64,000 nucleotides of DNA, from NCBI GenBank assembly GCA_031216915.1, contig CM062289.1, forward strand, positions 247,133,187 to 247,197,186, given 5' to 3'. The notes below the pieces were generated by a model. It saw only the letters and a program-made list of their open reading frames with translations. It did no database searches and had not been told where the DNA came from. Below, piece by piece: positions 54,202 to 64,000 of this stretch. A program made the translations under genes and the position numbers. How positions within the stretch are numbered: position 1 is the first letter of the stretch; every line of letters starts with the position of its first letter. The stretch comes from Pictodentalium vernedei. Taxonomy: Eukaryota > Mollusca > Scaphopoda > Dentaliida > Dentaliidae.

Positions 54202-54213
54202 CAGTATAAAAAT

Positions 54214-54908
54214 ATCAAAAAATTTATGTATTTATTTATCAGTGTTTAAGGTCACTATTTAATTATTTAATTGTGTTTAAGGTCACATATTTGTGCACAA
54301 TCACTAATCATGACCGCAACATGGCTATAAAGTCAAGTTTAGCCAATTTTTTATACCCTTATTGCCCATTTTAGAGGATTTCGACAGGCATTGGTTACCA
54401 GGTCCTATTTCACCAGTAAAACAGAGCTTGTTTACCTCAGTAAACAAGCACTGCTTCACTTCTCTGGGTCCTCAGAGTCGTGCTGTGACTGCAAGACAAG
54501 TACAGTGGAACCCCTGTTAATTGAATAGCCACTTTACCAGTGAAAATTATTCAATTAGTAGGAGTATACAGTTAACAGGCATTCAGTCATTTTTCTGTAT
54601 TCTACAGATAAACAGAGCATTTATTTTATTATATCCTGTTTCCTGAAGCTCAAGGTGCTCTGTCAAAGAAGATAGAATATAATAAATGCGTGTATTGGAT
54701 GTATTGATGGCAAATAGGTCTGTAAACAGGGGAAATCAGGTGATTTGAGAGAGCGAGAGAGAGAGAGAGAGAGAGAGAGTTATCAAGAAATGCTAAAGAT
54801 ATTAATCAAAGCACTCTGTGAGGTTAAAATGAAGGCCAAAAGACATGGGCATGAATTGCTATGCAACTCCTTGATATGAGAACCAGACATACTTCTTTGA
54901 TGCCTGGT
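54214..54908. other. Unique-looking spacer with GA tract and foldback
   Basis: No gene recognised. Holds GAGCTTGTTTAC / GTAAACAAGC (about 54425-54450) and a (GA)n microsatellite at about 54749-54779. Confidence 0.5.
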
Positions 54909-55564
54909 TACTGTAAAGGCCTTTATTTTCGTTGGTGCCAATTTTCCTGGTTGTCCAAAAAAAAATACTTTTCATGGGTTCATAAATTTGTGGGTCGGCC
55001 ATTGCTCTAAATTAAATTTGTAGGTCTACAGCCATATTAAAGTCTGCATTACAATATCAACATGCCAAAATGGCTGACAAGGAATAGTGAGGCACGTCAG
55101 GCATCCACCTACTATTACTGCATCCTCGACACAGAGGTAATTACCATGTTAGATAATGACCTTTTGTGGTCTCACCAGGTTTCATAAAACAAGTATTTTG
55201 ACAGCCTTATTCAATCATCTCCAATTGCAATCAATGTGTAAAACTATTTACTGAAGAAATTAAAAATGGATTATGACCACCATGATATAAATATCAATCT
55301 GCCTGTCACTAGCTGCAAATCACAGTCATGTCTCTTAAAAATTGGCATAATGCTTAAAAGTTCGCTGATCTCTGCTGACTCTCTCATGTTTTGGCAATGT
55401 AAAAAATTGTCCCTTGAGTGCAACACAACAAGCTGCCATCTGCAATGCTTTGTTACACTCAAGGGACAAAATGTCTGTTGAAATAATTTTTGTGGGAGTT
55501 TAAATCTATTGTTTGAATCAAGCACGAAAATTGGACAACCATGAACAAAAAGGCATTTACAGTA
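54909..55564. mobile_element. TA-flanked MITE with CTGTAAA ends (about 650 bp)
   Basis: Terminal inverted repeats CTGTAAAGGCCTTTATTTTC and the inverse of GGCATTTACAG, with GGTTGTCCA shared further in; flanked by TA on both sides. An internal inverted repeat TTGTCCCTTGAGTG / CACTCAAGGGACAA-like pair (55409-55473) is present. TA duplication suggests a mariner/Tc1-type MITE. No transposase. Confidence 0.65.
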
Positions 55565-55870
55565 AACAAATCATGGAAGTATGCAACCTTGAGATCTATG
55601 CCAGTTAGAAAGTTGTCCTAGTGAATGGAGTTCTCTATTGACCTGAACGTCTCCATATAGAATCATAAAGCTTTGATAGAATGCTTCAGCAGACTCAGAT
55701 CTATAACTGGTCAGAGCTGTCTGTTCTTCTTCAGCATAACAAAGAGTTGGCTTAGAACCCTGGTGACTCTCACTTGTATATGACCTTGATTGCACCCTTC
55801 TGTAGCAAACAGATGAACTGTAGAATGTTCTTATGAACAAGATCATTGAAGTCAATTATAGCTCTTGGAG
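55565..55870 (-). pseudogene. RT fragment of a third, old DIRS lineage
   Basis: Minus-strand reading shows PVIDLSLLKHSI, FYMETFRS and GIDLKVAYFHD, equivalents of family I PVIDLSWINKLI, FYMETIRS and SIDLKDAYFH. A second frame resembles the overlapping YR-frame sequence at the same place. Divergence from families I and II is large. Fragment only; clearly broken. Confidence 0.7.
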
Positions 55871-55973
55871 TAGTGGTGAGAGATAGCTGCCAAGTGAAGG
55901 TAATCCAAAATCTACTTTGTACAAGATGAATAATTCCTTGATTTTTCATAATTCCTTTCCATTGATGAAGAAG
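55871..55973. other. Spacer
   Basis: Short AT-rich sequence; may continue the old DIRS fragment but nothing was recognised. Confidence 0.3.
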
Positions 55974-56152
55974 GTATACATAGACAGAACACGATGTGTG
56001 TTTGAATCGGTGAGTGTTTTACATAATGAGTTGGAATGGCATAGTCATATTTCATGAGAGCCTATGGCTCGAGTGAAATATGACTACGCCATTTCAACAA
56101 GTTATGTAAAACACCCACCGACTGAAACACACATCACGTTCTATGTTTATTA
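55974..56152. mobile_element. Foldback MITE-like palindrome
   Basis: Arms of about 80 bp, including GTGTTTTACATAA / TTATGTAAAACAC, GTCATATTTCA / TGAAATATGAC and ACACGATGTGTGTTTGA-type ends, fold back on each other with few mismatches. Typical of a MITE; superfamily unclear. Confidence 0.65.
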
Positions 56153-58600
56153 CACATCCCATGCATTAAAATTCAATCAAATAAACAAATTTTAATTCCG
56201 ATGTTTAAACCCAAAGGTGAAGCGTCTGTTTGTTTTGTTTGAAGCTGTACTGATCAAATGGATCGATAAAAAATCAAAACACCTTTTGGGAACCAGTTTA
56301 AATTACATCCGTTATCTTTTCTGGCATGTTTGTTGAAATTCATATCGCCATTTCCCTTCAGCCTGTTTTCCATTCACACCTAACTGTTTGGCTGCTATTT
56401 CTGTTAGTAAAAAATTTGCAAAACAGCTGGGAGAAACTTTTTTAACAGAAGTTCGAAGCATGTCAAAATGTCCAAAGATTTACCAAAATAAAGTTGACCA
56501 ATTGAGATAAAACATGATCTGCAGACAAGACAGCCACAGGACTGGGTAAATGAGGTTGTTGGAAATGATTGTTTTTTTATTATTATCTCATTTTTAGTTA
56601 GTTAATTTTTTTGTGAACCAACTTTATTTTGCTTTGGACGTTTTCATTTTCACACAACGCGACAGACGATCGATAACTGTGTAAGGAAATTTGGAAACTT
56701 TTCGAAGCATAACTAATGACTCGATGGGAAAGGAACCAGTATAAACGGTACTGGGAAAAAGAGCCGGCTTGTACATCACCAGTTGAATACAGAAACAAAT
56801 CATGTCATAGTGGCAATTCCATTAAATACAAAGGTTTAAAGTTTAATGGATGAGTAATAAAATCTGTTACAAGTAGAACTTGTCTTGAGAGATAGTATAA
56901 GATCACAGCGGTCTCTCAAGACAGGTGGTCTCTCACAACAGCGTTCTCTCAAAACAGGTTTTATTGTACTTGGAGAAGATTGGGGCAGGAAGAGTCACTT
57001 CTCACCTAGTCAAGACCTACAGGAGGAAAAATCTCAACCTCCACATTTCTTTCTAAAGTACTGTCAGATTCTGGGAGGATCAAGCTGCAACATCAAGAGC
57101 TGATCCTGAGAATGGCAGATAATACCTTGTCAAATAGACTCAACCCTATCATTAAATGGCTTGGAATCCAAAAGACACTGCAATCTGAGGTGACACTTTT
57201 GTTGATCAGGTAGAGATTTGTGGGTATCTAGTATATTATCCCTATTATATTCACAACATGAGTATGAAATCAGCTGAACTGGCAGAGGGCTAAAACAACA
57301 TGGATAGGAACTGTAGTGTCACTCAAGGCAGTCTTATTTCCAGTTAAGTGGCCATACTACAAGATGATCTGACAATATCATTCCAAACAACTTTCTTGAA
57401 AGGCACAGCGAACTATCCAAAACTGACAGAGGCATCATATATTGTCAAGTGGCCGAAAGTTTGATGGTGGTGGCAGAATCCACATCCAGAGGCAAAATTC
57501 ATAATCTGTGGGGTAAAGGTACTGAAGATAACACTTTTGAGTACTTTGTCCACGTTTGTCATCAAGTACCGGTGATCTAGCTTGACTGGCAAGGTTGAAA
57601 GGTGGACATAAGTGGTACATCTACCACATCTATCCACTGACAACAATTGTTTGTTCAATATTGAAGGTATAGCCTGTATACACTTCGTACATGATTGAAA
57701 ATAAAGTACAATGTCTGCAGAAAATCTGAATGACGAGAATCAGTATCATCAGCTGTCTACATTGTAGGATGTGGCATAGCTCATCCGGACCAAGGTGGGA
57801 ATAAACTATCAGCCTCATGACACTTAGATGGAAACATAGCCTCCAACATTGCAACTGCTTGCTCATAATTTCCTATGTGTTTGCTTAGGAGAGAGGGTTT
57901 GCTAGAGTGTGTTGACAGGCTGACAGTGACAGAAAAATTTCTCCACCTCAACTTCTCAGAATCTTCATGAGGAGAAAAATGACGAGTCTTGGAATGAATG
58001 ATGACTCCGTGACTTTTCTGATGACAATGGAGATAAGCAGTGTCTGATTTGTGATTGTGAATGTACAAATCATGAACTCTATCACAATCTGATCATGTTA
58101 TATTACGAACAGATGAGAGAAATTGAACCCAAACCCTGTATTGTGGCATGATCTGGTAAGTGACTGGAGAGCCTCCAGGCTTGGACTGGTTATTTGAACC
58201 GGAATATTGATTGCATCTGCCGATACTCCTGTGAACCTGAAACAGTCAGAGCATCCGCAGACAAACCTGGAAGAGGCATTACCACTGACTTTTCTATTTA
58301 ATCCATCTAGGCACATTTACTGGCAGGTGTAACTGCTTTCAAGGCCAAAGACAAAGATCACATAGGAAATCTTGACGACATCTCCAACAAAAGATGCAAG
58401 TAGAGTGATTACCTTTGATATGAAACAATACATACATGCATGAAAAGCAAAAGTCAGCAGCATGCATGTTAGCACAATCGAAAAAAAATCTACAAATAAT
58501 TATGAGACTATTTTCAGGCAAACAATAAATTTCCAAACAAACAAACAAACAATAATATATATACAGTTGAGTAAGAACCAAGTCATAAAAATGAGCAAAG
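56153..58600. other. Spacer without recognised genes
   Basis: No protein or repeat was recognised with confidence. Short GGTCTCTCAAGACAGGTGGT-type repeats occur near 56905-56960. Several short minus-strand frames between 57130 and 58320 have no familiar motifs; they could belong to the decayed element of 55565-55870 or to nothing. An AAAC microsatellite lies at about 58539-58552. Confidence 0.4.
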
Positions 58601-58602
58601 TA

Positions 58603-58603
<1 letters not shown>

Positions 58604-58649
<46 letters not shown>

Positions 58650-58658
58650 ACCCCCCCC
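58604..58658. repeat. Poly-C tract
   Basis: 46 consecutive C, one A, then eight C. Not in the sequence context of the DIRS 3' poly-C tracts. Confidence 0.95.
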
Positions 58659-59329
58659 ACTAATAGTGAAAAGAGTTTATGTATGACAAAGATTACCAAA
58701 ACTATATGAAGTGTTGAAATAATTTGAGTAAAACACATGCTACATCAACAATAATTGCATGTTTGAAGGTCGGAAAGAAATAATGACAATCACTAAGTAT
58801 ATGTAAACATCATTGTGATATGTAATGGCTTGTTTTATAAAATAATCTAAGTTTTCAAAGCTGAAACTCTTTCTGAAAAATTTGTAAATAACACAGTTAA
58901 CAAAATATCAAAATAGAGTTGTTAATTATGGTGACAAGCATGTAGAATACCAAAACGACCCAAATTACAATAGGCAGTTGGTTGATAAGTATTTGGAGTA
59001 ACCACCTCATCATCTGGGAAGAACACAGCCTATCAATTAACCAAAAAAGCCTTGAATCTTGTGAAAAAAAATGAATATCCAACTGGCTATGTGGGAATGC
59101 ACGTGAGAGAGATCTCTGGAGAAACTGTTAGACTTTTCAAGTATACACTATGCTGCATGTGACTGTTATATGAATCACGCAGGTCCAAGCTGGGACAAAC
59201 GGGTTAAACCCACCTGATATTATGTGGACTGTGAATGCGATAACTAAAGCAGGCAAGACATTTACAATGAAAGGGATTAACTCCATAGAGTGTAATCATA
59301 CCAATAATTGTGAAAAGAATTAACCCCTC
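58659..59329. other. AT-rich spacer
   Basis: No gene or repeat recognised. Confidence 0.4.
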
Positions 59330-59521
59330 TCACAACATATTTTTTCCCAGTCATTCTGTTTTTCTCTTGTTTAACTATAAATTTAACAAATTATATCTTG
59401 TTTGACAGAGCTCATTGAGCTCTGTCAAACAAGGTATATTTGGTTAAATATCAAACTACATTATGGTAAATATTTGCTGCTGTAAACTTGGCCATTTTGA
59501 TATCAGAGTGCAGAGGGTTAA
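59330..59521. mobile_element. TTAA-flanked MITE 3
   Basis: TTAA-CCCCTCT ... AGAGGG-TTAA ends around a 184 bp body. The centre is a palindrome TTGACAGAGCTCA / TGAGCTCTGTCAA. Same design as MITE 1. Confidence 0.7.
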
Positions 59522-59597
59522 CAGCTGCACATTGAGTTATAGACAGAAAAAAGCAATCACATCAGCAATCAGTTAGTAAACAGTGAAAAATTTAAAT

Positions 59598-60216
59598 GAA
59601 AGTGTCAATGACACTGTAGCTCAACTTGACAAACTTGAACTTGGTAAGTTATAAATGAAATGGCAAAATTGAAGATCATTGGTACCAATGTCATTTTTTT
59701 TGCCAGTGGCAACATTTTTTGACAGAAACCGAAGAAAATCGATAGCTCCCATCTAGAGGCCTCCCCAAACAAGCATTCCAGGTTTACAGGTGTACAAAAG
59801 GGAAATATTGTGGTCTGACTAGACTAAATTCTAAGAACGTTGGCCGTGGCAACATTTTTTGACAAAATGGGAGAAAATCGATAGCTCCCATCTAGAGGTC
59901 ACCGTAAATAAGCATACCAGGTTTCAAAGCAATCTAGTCATAAATGTGCCCTGTAGGGTGAGCCAAAGGGAAATATTGTGGTCTGACTAAACTAAGTTCT
60001 AAGAATGTTGGCTGCGGCAACATTTTTTGATGGAAATTGAAGAAAATCGATAGCTCCCATCTAGAGGTCACCCCAAACAAGCATGCCAGGTTTCAAAGCA
60101 ATGCGATCATAAATGTGCCCTGTAGAGTGTGCCAAAGGGAAATATTGAGTCTTCTGACTAAACTAAGTTCTAAGAACGTTGGCCGCGGCAACATTTTTTG
60201 ACGGAAATTGAAGAAA
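59598..60216. mobile_element. Element L: tandem-repeat element interrupted by copy F
   Basis: Starts ATGAAAGTGTCAATGACACT and GTAGCTCAACTTG, as J does. Units of about 145-170 bp (CAACATTTTTTGAC, AAAATCGATAGCTCCCATC, AAGGGAAATATTG) recur at about 59705, 59845, 60015 and 60190. The last unit is cut at GAAGAAA by DIRS copy F. Non-coding; same family as K. Confidence 0.65.
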
Positions 60217-60254
60217 GTTAAAAAATTTATAGTAATTTCTATATTTTTTATACT

Positions 60255-60443
60255 TACCAATGACCCAGACATAGCTGGTGCTAACTCTTAAAATATAGGG
60301 CCAAACACAAATTTTGCCCCCCAATCCCCAAAATTTGCATCTAAAACCAAAGAAAACATGTCCTGAAAGGCCCTCCACACTTCACCTCTACTGCACATGC
60401 GCAGTGTCAAGGACATTCCAAAATTGGCGCCATTAATCATTCT
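60255..60443 (-). repeat. Left ITR of copy F
   Basis: Matches the ITRs of C and D; the NRF1-type palindrome reads ACTGCACATGCGCAGT, with one change. Confidence 0.85.
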
Positions 60444-60518
60444 AATAACCAGTGCCTGGTAAGCGCTATGTACTCAGTGGGGAGGCAAGAGTTCCCAACT
60501 CCTGGGAGGGCCATCCCC

Positions 60519-60607
60519 GTCTGGGTCATTGGTAAGTATAAAAAATTTAGAAATTACTATAAATTTTTTAACATTTTTATACTGTACCAATGACCCAGAC
60601 ATAGCTG
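60519..60607 (-). other. Internal complementary region of copy F
   Basis: Fused inverse of both extremities, as in C and D. Confidence 0.85.
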
Positions 60608-61180
60608 AATAGTAAAAAGGCTGGAGGGCCAAGGACATAGAGCAAAATGGAATACGCTCAATAATATAAAATAGAGTCATCCCCTGTAGGGAAAAAGAAG
60701 CAATAGGCCTTACATGTATCTTTCTTATTTATGATAAATTAGAAAGATACAACACCTTCCAAAACTGAGCTTCATACATCCATGTACTCTATCAATATCC
60801 AATATAATCCTTATACTAATAATTTTTAAAGTAAGCCAATAAATAAAGTAAGTCTAGAGAATAGAGACTCTTATACTCCTTAAAAGTGTCTGAGGATTGC
60901 ATAATCATGTCCGTTGACATCTGCAATATTCAAAAGCTATACTTTAAAAACTAAGACTTGAATGAATTTTTAAAACAAACTTCTCACTAAACAACCATCC
61001 CAATAACAGCTCAGAATTACTAACTCCGGAGGAGGTATCCCCTTGTTTTCATAGTAAAACAGGTGACCCAAGGGAACACCCTCCCCCCCCCCCCCCCTTT
61101 TTTCTTGCCCTGGGTCAAATAGCCCAGAGCGAAGAGGGCAGCAGAACGGAGACACTGCCGAAACAGACAGCCTACCTAGC
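60608..61180 (-). other. 3' region of copy F
   Basis: Hairpin TGTATCTTTCT / AGAAAGATACA (about 60714-60752), 15-C tract (61083-61097), CTGGG / CCCAG stem. Confidence 0.65.
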
Positions 61181-62285
61181 TAAAGTAGCAACTGTTAAGT
61201 GAATGACATTCTGAGCAGTAGATAATAGACCTAACAATAGAGGCCTCCAGAAATGGACTCGATATTTCTGAGATAAAAATTCATGAATGTGGATGGCTGA
61301 GCGCAATGAGCAGCCTTCAAAAATCTATAATAGCGACACTATTAATGTAAGCCCAAGATGTAGAAGAACTTCATGAGCCAAAATCTTAAGCACAACTGCT
61401 GAGTCAATGATATACCATAAGCAGTACCGATAGTTAATAGAATCCATTAACAATAGAATGGAGCGTAACGTCCTTCTACTAGGCATCAAAGACAGAAGAA
61501 GCTTACGCCCATAGTAATAAACAGATATCTGTTTATAAATACATAAACTCTAACCGGAAAGAGTAAAGACCTATGCCTGTACGAAGACGGAAGGACCTTA
61601 ATAACAATAGGATCCGGATATTAGGAGCCTAACTCTTATGCAAAAATCCAACCTAAATAGTAACGGAAGTAGTGATTCCGAAACTACGAAAGTGAAAATC
61701 ATCCATCGATAGCGCATGAAACTCACTAACTCTTCAGTAAAAGAGAAACCAACAGAATTACTGTCTAAAAGGTCAGAATTTGAAAACTACTGTTTCCAGA
61801 GGCTCAAATGATTACTTAGCTAATTAAGAACCGAAGTTAAATTCCGTATAGAAATTTAATCTAATGATTCTAAGTCTATTTATCGAAAAGTTACTAACTG
61901 ACTTAGATAAAGAGACATAAGACTCAATTGTAAACTATCATAGAGTGCATAGGTATGAGATAACACAAACCTATAACCTTAATAATAACAGGCTGCAGTA
62001 GATCTTGTGAAACAAGTATACTAAAAAATTGCAATGAGTAGTATGGAGGGATCAACAATATGAACATAATGATCCCTACACCAACGACGGAAGAGCCTCC
62101 ACTTTAGCCGCATAGAATAGCGAAGAAGAGGATCTCCTATAGTAAGAAATCGCGTCCAAAGCTCGTCCAGTACAATGCTTACAATGCAATACGGACCACA
62201 CAATGGAATACATGAAGGTTGCGACCTTGCGGGTTGTGATAAAGATGACACGATTTACCCAGTGAAAAAAGATCCTCACATTGAG
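61181..62285 (-). pseudogene. YR remnant of copy F
   Basis: Aligned throughout with the YR remnants of C and D. Many breaks. Confidence 0.8.
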
Positions 62286-63095
62286 GAAGATTTCACGTTA
62301 AGTCCCACAGTAGACAACAGAGTAAATTACCCATGGTCTCTGTGAAGATAGAGATGCTATCAACAGAAATGTATTGTGGTTGTTTATCTTAGCAATACCT
62401 GCTGAAACAACAGCGCCGGAGGATACGCGTATCCTATCATTCCGTCCTATAGATCAATAGAGCGTTAACAACATTAGCTCAGAGATCCGGACAAGCCAAC
62501 ACATACGTCTGCAATTGATTAGCAAGCTGTGTCGTAAATAAATCATCATTGGGCGCTCCCATAGATAGCAAATCTGATTGAATACTTGTTTGTTGAGAGT
62601 CCATTCTGACAGCAACAAGCGACCCCTAAGTGAACGGGAGTCCGGTAAAACAATCAGACGTCCCGGAATATGACGGACCAAAACAGAACTTGGTGTACTA
62701 TAACCAACAGACGGATTCTTTCCATTAAATTGAATAACGGAAACGAAAGAGTGCCTCCCTGGTTCCGGAGATACGCCACTACTGTCGAATTAACGGACAG
62801 GATTTGGGCATGCGTTTCTGAATAATGTTCATGCAATGACATAAAGCAAGCCTAAAAAACATTATTCCGCGGAAGATAATTGGTTGCTAAGAGACTGCGG
62901 AACCCAAAGACCCTGGCACTTCGAATCCATTGGGATCAGTATTATATCCCAATCTGTTTGACTGGCAACCGTCATAACAGCAACACTCGGGTCCGGCAAC
63001 TGCAGTAGCACTCTCTGAGTCAACCACCGAATGTTTGCCCCGGTCTGAATCTCTTGTAACACTAGATAGACAAGAGAACGTGTAAATCGAGCAAT
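62286..63095 (-). pseudogene. RNase H remnant of copy F
   Basis: Includes WTLNKQVFNQICYLWERPMM, HIPGRLIVLPDS and SLFNLMERI-like blocks of the RNase H region. Many breaks. Confidence 0.75.
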
Positions 63096-64000
63096 TCATG
63101 GATTGCCGAAAAGTTGCCGTCGAAGAGAAGCTTCTCCGAGAACGAAGCGACCCTGAGAGAGTTCTTAACCTTACTATCCACGCTCGTGGATGTAGCTAGG
63201 GCTGCGTCACGTCTAACCAACTCCAATCAGCCACTGAAGGGCGGAGTTATACGTGAACAAACTACTGCCCTCAAAAGAAATTACATTGAGAATAATATCC
63301 CGTAAATCTTTTCTTGAAGACGTAATGATAACGCCTCACGTATGATAAAGCGTCTAAGTTAAGTCTACTAGACATCATTGTCGTTTCCAGCATTGAAGTT
63401 GGAAAAGACATAGACGGCGAAAAGAATATTTCCACACCGTTTAGACGCATATGAACTCTCGGTATGCCCTGCACTGCCAAAATAAACTATTCGTATAATG
63501 ATAAAACGGCAGAAATGAGCAACGCGGACAAGAAACTAAACTATCATGCTTGGTAGCAGGCTTGTATGCATATAGCGTCGAAAAATAAAACACATGTTGT
63601 AATGAAATTATTGGACTGCGTCGGTAAGTCAGGGACAATGTCCCCGAACTGATCGAAAATTCCGAGTCCAATGGCGCTATAAGTCTCTTATCCAACATCG
63701 CAGCAATGTAGTCCGAAATAACAATCACTGGAAGATAATGCCAGAAGATATGAATGGCAGCTTCCGATACTACAAAAGGGAAAACTCGAAATCTTTCGAA
63801 TCCCTTTCGCCATCCTGTCGGACCCTATAAAGCGTTCGGTCGTCCGTACCTGATGCAACCGCGGACCGCACCGACCCAGCGCCGTCGGATAATTCCTGAT
63901 TCGACCAAGAAACTGTCAATTGCTGGGATGCTGCGAAACAATTGTGCTAACTCGGATAGCACGTCCGTCACTGAGGCCAGAGGAGAAGCGGTCCTACAAT
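63096..64000 (-). pseudogene. gag-like remnant of copy F (cut by window end)
   Basis: Follows D 42546-43089 and 50218-50600, but uninterrupted at the point where E entered D. Many breaks. Confidence 0.78.

Larger units (their letters stand above)
33596..54213 (-). mobile_element. DIRS family I copy C (non-autonomous fossil; outer shell of the nest)
   Basis: Present as 33596-39693 and 53815-54213, with D and everything inside it in between. Starts GTTAAAAAATTT, ends AGTATAAAAAT. The ITRs (33634-33824, 54011-54201) differ at about one position in 191, yet the gene remnants are heavily broken (more than ten breaks). It retains YR remnants, RNase H remnants and partly repeated gag-like sequence, with no recognisable RT core. 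The same architecture occurs in D and F. Confidence 0.88.
60217..64000 (-). mobile_element. DIRS family I copy F (non-autonomous fossil, right part outside window)
   Basis: Starts GTTAAAAAATTT. It has left ITR, ICR, 3' region, YR remnant, RNase H remnant and gag-like remnant in the same arrangement as D, closely similar in sequence to C and D. No RT core recognised; many breaks. It supplies the uninterrupted version (about 63577-63600) of the site where E entered D. Confidence 0.87.

Noticed and set aside
53600-54213. Apparent tandem duplication of leader plus ITR
   Set aside because: The two copies belong to different insertions (D and C); the second is the C leader resuming after D.
57130-58320. 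Short minus-strand frames as a host gene
   Set aside because: No recognisable motif, no convincing splice sites, and they lie near a decayed DIRS fragment.
58604-58686. Pro-rich plus-strand frame
   Set aside because: It is the translation of a poly-C tract, not a gene.

Overview
The window looks like animal nuclear DNA, probably from a marine bivalve mollusc. That is inferred from AT-rich spacers, non-autonomous elements with central tandem repeats and GACGGACGA-type ends, and short MITEs; no gene fixes the species. It holds almost no host coding sequence: one good candidate exon (33235-33334, minus strand) and one doubtful one beside it. Nearly everything else is transposable elements, dominated by eight copies of DIRS-type tyrosine-recombinase retrotransposons, all on the minus strand.

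Family I (about 7.13 kb when complete) has copies A (1-6058, cut by the window edge), B (23412-30541), C (33596-54213), D (39694-53814), E (43090-50217) and F (60217 to beyond the end). Family II, more diverged, has copies H (about 8727-18322) and G (18800-31402). A third lineage survives only as an RT fragment (55565-55870). The architecture is textbook DIRS: inverted terminal repeats of about 190 bp, an internal complementary region (ICR) that copies both extremities head to head, and overlapping gag-like, RT-RNase H and tyrosine recombinase (YR) frames. E looks whole; A and B have about one break each in what is visible; C, D, F, G and H are heavily broken fossils.

The layout is a set of nests. 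E sits in D, which sits in C, a three-deep nest covering 33.6-54.2 kb. B sits in G. A 3.9 kb tandem-repeat element (J) sits in H. A and F each sit in a tandem-repeat element. Uninterrupted relatives in the same window give the empty sites for D, E and B. Joined flanks restore the site without target-site duplication, and integration falls in a short A-rich motif (AAA^A, usually AAA^AT).

C, D and F share one defective architecture: YR and RNase H remnants lie next to partly repeated gag-like sequence, with no recognisable RT core. Yet the terminal repeats of C and D are nearly identical within each copy, suggesting a non-autonomous lineage moved in trans by copies such as E. The ITRs carry a perfect NRF1-type palindrome and a GGCGCC dyad, likely promoter parts. 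The remaining sequence contains non-autonomous elements with 140-165 bp tandem repeats (one array with a four-monomer higher-order period), three TTAA-flanked MITEs, one TA-flanked MITE, several foldbacks, a recent inverted duplication, and poly-C and GA tracts.
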